Shown here one piece after another: positions 31,453-43,094 of a DNA stretch of 60,816 nt. The DNA is from Ectocarpus siliculosus (lineage: Eukaryota; Sar; Phaeophyceae; Ectocarpales; Ectocarpaceae). The position numbers were made by a program, and so were the translations under genes. The stretch lies in the NCBI GenBank assembly GCA_000310025.1, contig FN648651.1:13541-74356 (forward strand). The letters are read 5' to 3'. The notes under the pieces were generated by a model. The model saw only the letters and a list, made by a program, of their open reading frames with translations. It did no database searches and was not told where the DNA came from. The stretch's first letter is position 1. Every line of letters begins with the position of its first letter.

Positions 31453-33977
31453 AGTAATGGATAACACTCGACAATAGAACAATGGATGATGGATAAGAAT
31501 GGCAACGAGTTGCCTAATTTTCCATTAGCAAGGGGGAACACAGTGACCCGTGTCCCTTGCAAAATATCATTGCTGTAACCAAATTCTTCTAATCTCGGAT
31601 CCCAAATGACGTCATATGACCCAGTGAAATTTCTTCTATTTCTTCCAAAACTTAGACCAAATGATGTCACATGACCAGGTGAAAATACAACACCTCGACG
31701 GCCTCCAAATCTGCAGTTGAGCCCATGGTCGGGAAGCCCCTTTTGCACATTCCCAGTTTGATCCCTACCGCAAGCCTCCCATTGTGTTCGGAGCAGCCGG
31801 CATTCGGATCCCTGCCGTGGTACCACATGTATAGCCCCTCCGATAGGACTTGAGGCAAAGCGGGAAGGCTGTATCGGGTTTCGTGCTAAGGTGCTCTCCC
31901 ATATTGATCTCGTGGCTGACACACATCGTCTTCGCTGCTGATCGCTGTACATCCAGGTGGGTAATTTCTACGTGTTGTATCCTTCGCCACTCCGTAACAT
32001 GTCCAGACCACTGCTCCACACGGAGAGACCAACTGCTACTCGCTGCTGCTGCTGACGTTCATGACGGATGCTCTACGACGTGACTACGACATGGTTGCGA
32101 CAAGATATCTCGACAAACAAACCACTTTGAGGAACACCAGGGAAGTTGACAACAACCACCACATTGGATGTAAATCATTTGAAAACTTTCCATGCTCTAC
32201 TGATGATGTTAATCAACACCCAACATAACAAGGAACAAGCTAACATGATACAACCTAAATGGTATGCCCTACCTACCATGGACCAGGTATACCATTCTCA
32301 TCTACTGCTGTATAAACATCACTGATACGTTACCCCAAAGGATCAAAAACAATTTGTAAATTTAAAAAAACGGCGGGAAACACCTACTACTGTCCGTGAA
32401 ATTAAAAAATCTGTAGATTAGAAAAACGAGTGATGTAGGGCTGGTGATGTACTGCTGTAGACTTCGTTCCACCTTCCATGATTTTTGCAATATTATTCCT
32501 AATACGTCTAACAAACCAGCAAGCTGTCAATAGACACTGCGCCGTGTCCCCTGTGAAGGTTACATTTTACAATACACGACACAACGGAGGGATTCTCCCC
32601 GATATTTTGTCGTTGACCCAGTAGAGAACTACAGGGGATGTATTGTAAAATGTAAGTTAACTATACAGATGTTTTTGTACTTAGCACCAGCTGGCATCAC
32701 TGGTATAAATCATCAGTGTATAGACTTAAAAAGACTCGAAATAAGTCCAGTACCCAGCCGTTTTCCCTCCACTCACTGAAAAGACTCCACCACATCCCGT
32801 TCGACTGTGGGTATATCTCGAATGGGTAGTCTTTCTGTGTGTGTTTTTATTATTCCTTAATACCGCTGGCGTGGTATACAGACACGTATCCATACGTGCG
32901 AAGCACGGTTTGTGCTGGAGGTATACAATACAGACACATATCCATAGGTGTAATGAGGGTTTGTGCTGTAGCTAACATACGTAGTAAGTACAGATCCACG
33001 ACGTATGGATGGATGGATGTGATACTTCTGCAGGATGTGATCCTGTCTGCAGGCAGGTTGATGCCGTACGCCACTGTCATCTGTTGAACAAGCGTGTTAA
33101 AAGGTGAACTTTGATGCTGTTGTGCCAATGTTCCCAACATTTGTGGATTTTGACGCGCCGAAATCTTGAAGTATTGAATTCCAATAGAACGGGCAACAAA
33201 ACACAAAAAAATACCGACAAAAAGCCGAAAGCTGACTAAGATTAATGTGACGCGTCATACGCTTTTCTGCTCTATAAGACTATGTATAGATTTGTACACT
33301 TTTCCTTACAGTCTCTAGACTTTTCCTGTGGCTGTAGTCTAAGAAGACCACGCACTGATTCTGTCCATCTGTCGCGTCAGCTGTCGGTTAGAGTCGGGCT
33401 GTCGTGTCGAACAGCCCGGCAGAAGAAGAAGTCGTCAGCTTCAACCAAAAACGTACGCGGTGACAACAAGCTGTTGTTTCTGATCTGATGTTGAACCCTG
33501 TGTCAACACACATGCCAACAACACCAGCCTCAGCGGAGCACGGCAGCTGTCAGAGCGGATGTGGAGCGAGCGTGTACGTGTGGGAAAAAGAGAATACACC
33601 AGCAGTAGCGTTCCCAGCGTACATGCAGAAAGGCGGTACAAACCGAAGCAATTTCAGCTCGTTTTTCCTTTTTTTTCGCTGTTCAGGTCTGGCTGCCTTC
33701 TGTCACATAATATGTGTCATACGGGGGAGATGTTTAGGACTGCTGTCCGTCTCATCTCGCCTCATGCCCACCGGATTCTTAAGACATCACGATGCTACGG
33801 TCACTACCTGATACCGTTCGCACGCTGGAAACGCATATGTATAATACATGGTTTGTTCTTCGTTGCCCTTTCGGGGTGTGTGTGTGTGTGCGTGGAGAAA
33901 AAACAGAAGAACACGGCTTGATGACCCCGCTCAATCAATTTGTGCTTGCTGATGAGGCCATGATTGAGTCCGACTGC
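31453..33977. other. No gene recognised
   Basis: Non-coding by inspection. Holds a 17-bp-arm hairpin (32,560-32,655) and a roughly 60-bp tandem doublet (about 32,872-32,990, GGTATACA and CAGACAC words). Confidence 0.5.
32560..32655. repeat. Inverted repeat with 17-bp perfect arms
   Basis: TTACATTTTACAATACA and its exact complement are separated by about 63 bases. It could be a very small MITE or a hairpin. No clear target duplication. Confidence 0.6.
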
Positions 33978-35030
33978 TGAATGAACTACACACAGAGTCA
34001 GCCCCAAATATGTAGTTTCCAGCAGCAGTCGAGCAATGTATATGTCGTGGCAGTGTCAGCAGAGATGCAGAGCAGCGTGCACACATTTCTGTGCAGACGG
34101 CCGAGCGAGGTCAGGAGGCGGCACGCCGGCACATGCACATACATTCACATCCATTCGATCGGCTGCGGGCTTTCAACCCAAAAAATCCAGAAACTACTTC
34201 TTTTTGCAACCAAAACCCTCCAGAAGGATCTCTTTAGAGTATCGATGAAAAAGCTCGTGGCGGTGTCAACAGAGATGCAGAGCAGTGCACACATCTCCGG
34301 CAGACCGCCGAGCCCGAGGTCGTGAGGTTGGCATGCACATATACACATCCGCGCGGCTGCGGTCTTTGAACCAAACAAAATCCAGAAAATATGTAGCCAA
34401 ATTCCTGCAGGAGGATCTCTTCGACAGCAGGCAGTATCGATGAGAAAGCTCGCGCCGACCTCCCAAAAATGGCGCGAACCTATTTTTTCTTGGTGCACGG
34501 CTGTGGTAGAGCAAGGTTGTAAGTATCTATCTGTTTTTCCTATGTTTGCTTTTTTGCATGTTCTTGCATTACCCCTGCCGCGGTGCCCTCTTTACCCCAC
34601 TCCGGAGGAGGGATGCACACACATACGGCATACATACATACATACACATGCATGCGGCATGTGGGGCTTCAACCAAGAAAAATCCAGAAAAAACGCCGCA
34701 CAATCAATCGTCGTTCGTTCTGCTGGCCATGTCCGACTGACTGCTGAATGAACCACCAGAGTACAATATACGTACAGCAGCAGAGCAGCAGAGAGCAGCC
34801 CCATGTATGTAGTTTCCAGCAGCAGTCGAGCAATGTATGCCGTGGCGGTGTCAGCAGAGATAGATACAGAGCAGTGCACACATCCTCGTGCAGACCGCCG
34901 AGCCCGAGGTCGGGAGGTCGGCATGCATGCACATATATTTACATCGATCGGCGCGGCTGCGGGCTTGCAACCAAGAAAAATCCAGAAAATTGAAATCGTT
35001 TAAAAAAAAGCTCGCGCCGACCTGACGCGA
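33978..35030 (+). repeat. Triplicated direct repeat
   Basis: Three related units (33,978-34,235; about 34,255-34,465; 34,738-35,030). Each contains TCAGCAGAGAT-like, GCAGACCGCCGAGC, GGCATGCA-type, CGGCTGCGGGCTT and AAATCCAGAAA blocks, ending AAGCTCGCGCCGACC in two of them. Confidence 0.65.
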
Positions 35031-35057
35031 ATCCTTATCGAGGTAAGGAAAATTAGC

Positions 35058-35350
35058 TCAAGCCTGAGGGCGCCCCGCAGGCCTCCGTTCGGCGCCGGAG
35101 AGCGAAGCGGCGGGATTGCGCCCACTCTCAACTCGACACGATTAGAGTCGAGTGTTGGCGCGCGACGCCGCGGCCGCCGCTCGCCCTCCCGTTGCGCGGA
35201 GCCCTCCGGGAGCCCCCTCTCAGCGAGACGCCGCCGCTCGGGGCTCCAGGCGTCCAGCGACGGGCGAGCCGCACGCGCCGGCGGCACGGCTCAAAACCAC
35301 GTCGTCGCACTTTTTTTCTCAACCTCGGGCCCCTCCGCTCGGGACTGTCT
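35058..35350 (+). repeat. GC-rich dispersed repeat, copy 1
   Basis: Very GC-rich block with CTCTCAGCGAGACGCCGCCG, GGCTCAAAACCACGTCGTCG and CCGCTCGGGACTGT. It recurs in direct orientation at 37,424-37,615. The inner palindrome ACTCGAC/GTCGAGT lies at about 35,130-35,152. Frames across it are composition artefacts. Confidence 0.65.
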
Positions 35351-37423
35351 TCAATCTAAGAATCAGCGATCCGATTGGTGGCTAACGTCTTTCCGTGTTT
35401 TTGAGAACTTGATGACGTGTGTGTGTGGTTTGTGATTCGTTGCTGTTGTTGTGCATTGTGCACTGCAACACGCATCTGTGCATGTTGTTGTGTGGCCGCT
35501 CTAGGCATGGCGCGTTGAGAGATGCAACTTTGCTGTGAGTGGTGCTGCCGGCATTTTTTCTGCAGCTGCGCGCTGCTGCTGGGATTGCGCGTGCGGCAAG
35601 CTGTTGACCTCAAAGAATACAGGCAGACGTGTGTTATTTGTTCTTTCATTCTTCACCATGCTGCCGGTGATTTTTGATATCTTCAACCTATCTCGGAACA
35701 TGAATTTTGAATTTTGAAGAAGCAATAACAGTTAACAACTGGGTGCACGTGACGCACGTTACTGCATGCATGTATCGCGGATCGTGTACGTATACCTAGC
35801 AGGTAACATACATACACATACATACATACATGCAGTACGTCCCCATGTTCCTACTTTTCGTGCACTTACTTTAACGATGAGGTGCATGAGGAGTGTGTTT
35901 GGTTCCGGAAATAAATGAGAAGACGGAAGCCGGACAACATGCGGCATTCATTGTGACAGAAAAAACTGGCTCTCGGAACTCGGAACACATCACATGCATC
36001 TCGCTCATGTTTGTTTCTCATGATCAGCTCTGTGTGCTGGATCTCTCTGCGGTATGTATGTATGTGGTCCGGAGGAATAAAGACACCGGGTGTGTGTGTA
36101 GTGTGCAAACATTATACTTTACGGAGTCTGATCTTCTAGACTGACTGCTGTATTGTGTGTACAGTAGTCTCACGGCTGAATATAGCTAGGTATGGTACAA
36201 GCCACACTTGCACACACACAGACAGACAGGAGGTCAAAGCGCACGCCACGCGCACCCAAAGTAGTAGCAGCAATAACAAGGCAAACAAGTAAGTTCAGTT
36301 TTCTTCTTCTGTTGCTATTCGGTATCTATCTATCTGTTTTTAATCCGGAGAGTATAGTAGCGTAGACTCCCCCGTGACACTCGGTCACAGGGTGCCAGAT
36401 TGTTTACTGTAGAAAATGCGCATTGTGTGTTTTCCACCGCACATAGATAGACTGACGTCTTCATTGATTGGTCAGCCGGTTAGCGCGGTCAGATGTTTCC
36501 TTACAGTACGGGCCAGTAATTAAGGAATATTCCACGAAGAAAAAAAGGCTCAACTTTTTAGTAAAAATAAGTAAGAAGGACAACAAAGAAACACAGCTCA
36601 ATCTCGGCCACAACATAAGAAATGTCCTAACAAGAAACAAACATGATCGTGCGATACCCCCAATACATGAGAAACAAGGGTTGCTGGGGGAGCGTATCCA
36701 ATATGAAACGTTCCACTGCTGCTGCTCCTTCCGTGCTCCCACTCCCCCCGTACCTAGCTGGACAACATTTTTTTTTCGTAGGGGGGGAAAGTGATTGTTG
36801 GCGCTGTCCCCCCCACCTCCGCGTTATTTAGCTACCGACTCGGCGCCGCCGCGGGCTGCTTTAACCACTGCTGCATGGATGTTTGGTGTTGTTGTATGCA
36901 TCTTCTTAGCCAGAAATTAAATATGAGAAACAACAGAATCAGGATGATGCGACAGTCAAAGGAAGAAAACAAAACAAACAAATGCCTTTCCTTTAAGAAA
37001 ATAAATGGACGACTTGACTTCGGTTTTGGTCCTTCGACGCATGAGTCTCGACCCGATCTTGACGTTTCTTATCTCCGGGCCCGTACTGTATACTAAAGAC
37101 AGACAGGTGCACACACATTACATACATTATATTGTGGCTCTAGCAGGGTGTGCGCCAGAAGCTTCAACGTTTGTTCGACAATTAATTATTTTTGCACTTA
37201 GTTTTGTGTCAGTGAAAGAAAGAAGAAGACGGTAAGTGGATAAGGAGAGCATGATGACGCATAATGCATGCATGCTTCTCTCGACTTGAACCTGCGTCTA
37301 TCTGTCCATCGTTCTTTTCAGCTGTATGTAGCGAACAACCGTCCCACTTGGTGTGTGTTGCAAATGTTACCGTTCGTTCCGTATGCACATACTACATGCG
37401 TCCACCGATAGTAGCGTAAACTG
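35351..37423. other. No gene recognised
   Basis: Contains CATA microsatellites (about 35,808-35,832) and scattered short frames without domains. It lies between the two GC-rich repeat copies. Confidence 0.5.
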
Positions 37424-37615
37424 TTGGCGCGCGACGCAGGGACCTTCGGCCTCCCGCTCCGCGAAGCCCGCCGAGAGCCCTCTCTCAGCGAGACGCCGCC
37501 GCTCGGGGCTCCGAGCGGCCAGCGACGGGCGAGCTGCACGCGCCGGCGGGACGGCTCAAAACCACGTCGTCGCACCTGCGTCTCCACCTCGGACCCCTCC
37601 CTCCGCTCGGGACTG
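37424..37615 (+). repeat. GC-rich dispersed repeat, copy 2
   Basis: Direct counterpart of 35,058-35,350, somewhat shorter. The GGGACTGT end is followed by a second ACTGTCTTCA at about 37,645, suggesting a small insertion. Confidence 0.65.
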
Positions 37616-38224
37616 TAAAGAACAAGCGATCTTACTGGACGGAACTGTCTTCACCATCTCAGGTCTTCTTCCTCCAACGATGCTCCTGCTACCAAGGCAG
37701 GAATTCTCTTTAACAGCGGAAGTAGACCATCAACGCTACGAATGCTGTGTGACAAGCCTGATCTTCGTTTTTCTGTGTCTTTCGGTGTTGCATGTCTCCG
37801 GCTGGCTTCGCAACACGTATTATTTATGAAGCCATGTAAACTCCAGGCACGCCGTGTCACTGCCTGACCTTTCTATTACCATCGTGATTAGTTCTTTGTG
37901 CAAATTAAATGCCTCTCCGTGTCGTTCGGTTTCCCTCTTAGCTTTGCGTACTACCACCTATCTTCTACACGAACGATTTATCCGCGACTTAGACATTCAA
38001 GTAACCACGTAAAAACATCATATTCAGAGTACCTTATGTTGCCACGTACCACATAGACAAGCGGCTTAGACATGTATCTACACATACATGTAGATGCCAC
38101 GTACATTTAGAGTGTCGGCTACCACTTTCAAGTTGAGTGTGTGTGTAAGTGTTGGCTACATTTTGAGTGTACGCTAATGATTGGTTCCCACGGGACCCGT
38201 TTGCCGTTCCCGATTGCGTCTGAA

Positions 38225-38790
38225 ATCGCTCGCTGTCGCTGTATATTGCAAGTTTTACATTTTCAACTTCGCATGAATACATAGCGCCGAAGAATAGTTC
38301 CGGTCTAGATTGCGCCTTAGTCTGGAGTATCACATTAGACTTCATAGAGTATCACATTCGAGTTGGGACTGTGTCGTTTCCTACTTACCATGTAAGAGCC
38401 GTCTTCAGAGCTCTACTTCACGGTAGGTAATGGTTTTAACACCGAACGCCGAGTAATGCTTCCGGTGTACATTGCAAGTCGCATATACATCGAGATTGTA
38501 AGACCGTAGTCTAGAGTATTACATGGAGTATCACAGTAGAGTTGCGACTGTGTCGTTTCCTTTGCAACATATAAGAGCCACCTTCTAAGCTCTACTTTAC
38601 GGCAAAATTGTTTCACACGGTACGCCGCGTAGTGCTTCCGGTGTGCATCGCAAGTCCGAAAATCTCGCATATCGAGATTGTATGTACTTCACGTTGCGCC
38701 GAAGAATAGTTCCGGTCAAATCTTCAGTTTGTGGTGTTTTTTCTTTCGTGGTCCACGAGGTGTCTTCACAACTCCACTTCTTCGGGAAAA
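38225..38790 (+). repeat. Degenerate tandem repeat, period about 180 bp
   Basis: About three units. GACTGTGTCGTTTCCT with AAGAGCC and GCTCTACTT at 38,346-38,422 recurs at 38,525-38,602. GCCGAAGAATAGTTCCGGTC at 38,283 recurs at 38,697. GCTTCCGGTGT at 38,459 recurs at 38,633. Confidence 0.65.
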
Positions 38791-39171
38791 TAATAATCAT
38801 ATCCTGACCATATCAAGCACGTCCCACTTGGTATGTGTTTCAACGCCCCGACGTTTCCCTCTCCGCATAGAGCACCAGCCAAAACGAAGGACGGGGGGGA
38901 CGGTAGCCCCCCGCGTCCGGGGCCCTTGTATATTGGTACTATATCTACAGCAATAATTGCGAAGTGTGCATATTAATGTTGTTTCTCTGTCACCTTTTTG
39001 CGTGTTCTTGCATCACCCCTTGCCCGCGGTGCTCTCTTTACCCCACTCCGGAGGGATGCCTTGTAAGTATGTAATTACTCGCAGAACGTCGTCGACCGTC
39101 GGCCGTCATTTTACTCGAAAAGAGAGTAGGTGAAATATATTTACAAAAAATTACGTTTTATTGTTTTATTT
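38791..39171. other. No gene recognised
   Basis: AT-rich toward its right end. Nothing supportable is seen. Confidence 0.4.
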
Positions 39172-40648
39172 CGAATTAGCCTTGATTAATATTTCTGTGG
39201 CCTACGGAGGGAGACATCCCCCGTACCACACGTTCCGCACGGCACAACGCCTCTGCGGTATCCTAACGTGTCTCTGCTTCTAAACACAAAATCTCCCTCC
39301 GAATACTACCAGACGGGACGAAACTGTTGCACAGTAGCAGTCTCGGACGATTGAGCCTCCCAATGGTACGCACTACCATTCAGAAAACACCCCAATGCTA
39401 CGCCATACTTCTACGTGGCAAACGGTTGCACCAATTCCGAGTCACAGAAATATTTAGATGCCTCTCCTAGGTGAGTCCTCACTCGTAACATCTCCTATCC
39501 CCCACCTTCGAAAGAAAAGGGGTGGGTGGGCGGGAGAAAAGCTACGAATTTCTGCTAGCTACGGGTCCAAACTTCGATGTAGCTAGCTGCTGCCCTCCTT
39601 CCCGCATGACCCTCCGACGCGGGCTGCGTGTTACACACTGTGCATTCCTCAACACGTGGCCCTTGGTCCAGTAGACACGCGTCTATCATACTCTTGATGC
39701 AGGAGCAGCGAGGCAGCAGAATGAGAACTCCGTGAGACCTTTCTTTTTGTAAGACCCCAGGAAACCAAACCAAGACAACCCAACCAACACGCCACAACAA
39801 GAAATCAAATACAACCGTAGATCTGGGAGATGTTCCGAATTCTTCCGTGCACACCAAACTACAGTTTATTCGGTCTTCGACAACAAACTTTCATTTGATT
39901 TTTTTCTTTGGAATTGCCTTGATTAATATTTCTGTGGCCTACGGAGGGAGACATCCCCCGTACCACACGTTCCGCACGGCACAAAGCCTCTGCGGTATCC
40001 TAACGTGTCTCTGCTTCTAAACACAAAATCTCCCTCCCAATACTACCAGACGGGACGAAACTGTTGCACAGGAGCAGTCTCGGACGATTGAGCCTCCCAA
40101 TGGTACGCACTACCCTTCAGAAAACACCCAATTCGAGGTCGTGCGATATCTGCTTCGGGATACAACAGTACAACCCGTCGGGTTGTCCGATGTCGTGCAT
40201 TACGCTTATATTACCAACACAGAACTGTGCGATACGCACCCTGCACGCAATTTGACCGCGAAACGGGACGGCACAGCTCAGCCGTTGGCCTTCGTGACGC
40301 GCCGCCCGCCTAGAAAATCCCCAAATCGGAGGACTCAAAGAGTTCCTCCACCAAGAAGCACAACGGCGAGCGCTACCTCAGAGAGACCCCAGTCTGTCTC
40401 TCGGCGGTGGCGTGCAGTACCGATAGTCAGCTGCGTCTATCATACTCTTGATGCAGGAGCAGCGAGGCAGCAGAATGAGAACTCCGTGAGACCTTTCTTT
40501 TCGTAAGACCCCAGAAAACCAAACCAAGACAACCCAACCAACACGCCACAACAAGAACTCAAATACAACCGTAGATCTGGGAGTTGTTCCGAATTCTTCC
40601 GTGCACAATAAACTACAGTTTATTCGGGCTTCGACAACAAACTTTCAT
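39172..40648 (-). mobile_element. Non-autonomous split-direct-repeat element, second family
   Basis: Plus-strand order: B'2 (39,172-39,393), a spacer with CCCCCACCTTCGAAAGAAAA, A'2 (39,679-39,894), B'1 (39,910-40,130), a roughly 300-bp unique interior, A'1 (40,433-40,648). This is the order of the full Ngaro-like element, including the shared spacer motif at 42,517. Both A' copies are 216 bp. The A' end (AGTTTATTCGGTCTTCGACA and on) resembles the A end of the large family. No gag, RT or recombinase remains, so it would depend on a relative. Confidence 0.75.
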
Positions 40649-40663
40649 ATTTTTTGCTGTTGT

Positions 40664-40962
40664 TGTGTAACTGGGAGGAGTCTTGGCGGATGTGAGTTTG
40701 TTGTTGTGTGACTGGCCTGAGTCTTGGGCGGATACATGAGTACATGAGGACCATGCCAACCATGTATAGACGCCATGCCATGATTCCAGGAGTGCCCTCA
40801 CTGCATACCGCGTCGGAGAGAACGGCAGTCCAGGAGATATACACTGGAGGAAGGTCTGCCAGCAGTAGCTGCGGTCAGGACATACAAAGGCGTATGGTCT
40901 AAGCAAGCAACAGGACTGTACAGCAGTTTTACAGCAATTGCCTACACACAGCACGATACGGC
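40664..40962 (+). repeat. Direct repeat D2, copy 1
   Basis: About 300 bp matching 41,523-41,814 (GACGCCATGCCATGATTCCA, CAGTTGTACAGCAATTGCC-like). The spacing is about 860 bp. It could be LTR-like or a tandem duplication around a fragment. It is non-coding. Confidence 0.65.
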
Positions 40963-41522
40963 ATAGCCGCGCACGCGACTTCATGATCCTACCCCAACCA
41001 TTCCCTCAGCTTTCGCAGCGCCTAGATGACGAACGCGTGTGAGAATGTTGCTGAATACCAAGACGGGGAAGGGCACCCCTTGTACAGACCAGCACACTCC
41101 CCGGCATGCAGGGTACACTGCGTACAGCTTGTGCCCACTACTGTAGGTTCGTAAAGGAGGCCTCACGCGACAATTGACAACGACACGAGTACACAAGGTA
41201 TGTGGTACATTGTACCAAGGACGGGTGAAGATCGTGCCCTCCATGGTACATCCAGCAATCCACTACAACACCACCCGAGAAGTGGAAACTTCGAAAGAAC
41301 GTCAAGATCGTTTTCCGGTCTCCGCATAACGTTCCCGACAGTCTCGCGGGAAGCTATGACAGGTGTACACACATACACACGCCTGCCATAGACCACAATT
41401 AAACGTTTCAACATCACCCTGTGTGATACTATGGTCTACGCCACCGATCGAAGACACCTCACTTTACCGACGAAGACGACCTACGCAGGCGACTACACAT
41501 GCGATATTTTGGCAAAGATGGT

Positions 41523-41814
41523 ATGTTGTGCAACTGGGGGGAGTCTTGGAGGATATGAGTTTGTTGTTGTGTGACTGGCTTGAGTCTTTGGCGGATATAT
41601 GAGTACCATGCCCATCATGTTTAGTCTAGACGCCATGCCATGATTCCAGGAGCACCCTCACTGCACAACGCGTAGGAGACAACGGCGGTCCAGGAAATGT
41701 ACACTGGAGGAGGTCTGTCAGCATCAGTTGCGGTCAGGACATATAAATGCATATGGTCTAAGCAGCAGCAGTGCCGTACAGCAGTTGTACAGCAATTGCC
41801 TAGACACCGTACGA
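41523..41814 (+). repeat. Direct repeat D2, copy 2
   Basis: Second copy of D2, ending directly before the helicase remnant. Confidence 0.65.
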
Positions 41815-41815
41815 T

Positions 41816-42170
41816 CTAACCAATGCTACGAAGGTCGTTGTGTTGGACATAGCCACATGTTCTACAGGGTCAAACCTTGGACGACCACGGAACCATGCAC
41901 TGGCTTCCACGTTTTGGTTTCATTCTCGTCACGTGGCAAGGAGTTGCCGCCAAGAGGATCCAATTCCCCGTGCGCTTATGTTTTAGCGTCACCGTCCACC
42001 GTGCCCAAGGACAAACGCTTGACCGTGCTTGCTTGCACCTTCCGCTGGATCCTTTCGCGCACGGTCATTTGTACGTCGGTCTTTCCCGAGCATGTAGGTC
42101 AGACGACACAATTAATCGTGATGGGTACGCCACCGTGAACAACGTTATTTTAAACTCGCTGCTCACCTGT
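41816..42170 (+). pseudogene. Helitron-type PIF1 helicase, C-terminal remnant
   Basis: One frame gives LTNATKVVVLDIATCSTG. After a frameshift another gives PVRLCFSVTVHRAQGQTLDR and HLYVGLSRAC, matching SF1B helicase motifs V and VI. The tail VNNVILNSLL resembles the C-terminus of Helitron Rep-helicases. The N-terminal Rep domain and motifs I-IV are absent. It was cut off on the right by the Ngaro-like element (starts 42,245). Confidence 0.75.
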
Positions 42171-42244
42171 ACAACTATCCACCCTTCTGCTTCCATTTCC
42201 GTTTCCGTCCTCAACGTCTGCTTCCCATTGGTAAATTATAGTAG

Positions 42245-42483
42245 TTTATTTTGTTTTCTTTCGAATTGCTTCATTATTTCTTCGGTTTCTAGGCTACGTG
42301 TTGGGGAGAGAGACGCACGAAACGCTCATCGTCTCTCCGGCCGCGTTAGCTGCAAAGGCCGGCGTCAACTCTTACAAATCCATCTCTCTCCCCACAAATA
42401 CTAGCCGGGGGACTACGACTGCAAACGCAGGAGTCCCAAAAACTGACCAAGTCCTCAAATGGTAGACACCATTCTACAACACC
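42245..42483 (-). repeat. Ngaro-like B2 repeat
   Basis: 239 bp, nearly identical to B1. Begins TTTATTTTGTTTTCTTTCG on the plus strand. Confidence 0.9.
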
Positions 42484-42551
42484 TGACTAGATACCGAATA
42501 TTCCCGAACTTATGCCCCCACCTTCGAAAGAAAAGGGATGGGAGGGCGGGA

Positions 42552-42814
42552 TTTTCTAAACTGCCGCCGCTACTGCGTAAGGCGGCTGCTGCTGTCCTTC
42601 CGTTGCTTCACGCGCTCTGTAGCTGTCACACGTTACCCGACTTTGCTACAGCCCCTGCGTGGACTCGATCACGGAATGACACCCCCAACTATAGACTAAT
42701 AATTCCCAACGCCGTGACCCTGGGTTTCCGGTAGAAAATGAAGCCAAATTCTAATTCGACTGTTACAAAATAAACACCAGTTTATTCTATCTGCTTCGAC
42801 GAACAAACCTTCCT
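42552..42814 (-). repeat. Ngaro-like A2 repeat
   Basis: 263 bp, nearly identical to A1 at 50,223-50,485. Abuts B1 directly. Confidence 0.9.
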
Positions 42815-43053
42815 TTTATTTTGTTTTCTTTCGAATTGCTTCATTATTTCTTCGGTTTCTAGGCTGCGTGTTGGGGAGAGAGACGCACGAAACGCTCATC
42901 GTCTCTCCGGCCGCGTTAGCTGCAAAGGCCGGCGTCAACTCTTACAAATCCATCTCTCTCCCCACAAATACTAGCCGGGGGACTACGACTGCAAACGCAG
43001 GAGTCCCAAAAACTGACCAAGTCCTCAAATGGTAGACACCATTCTACAACACC
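42815..43053 (-). repeat. Ngaro-like B1 repeat
   Basis: 239 bp counterpart of B2. It lies just downstream of the recombinase stop codon. Confidence 0.9.
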
Positions 43054-43094
43054 CACATCGAGGTCAGTTTCTGGACGACTACCGAATAAGTCAA

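Noticed and set aside
35152-35385. Ala/Arg/Pro-rich frames in the GC-rich repeat
   Set aside because: Stop-poor GC composition in all frames and recurrence as a repeat argue against coding.
40664-41814. D2 direct repeats as LTRs of a small LTR element
   Set aside because: No TG..CA ends, primer-binding site, polypurine tract or target duplication could be seen. Kept only as a direct repeat.
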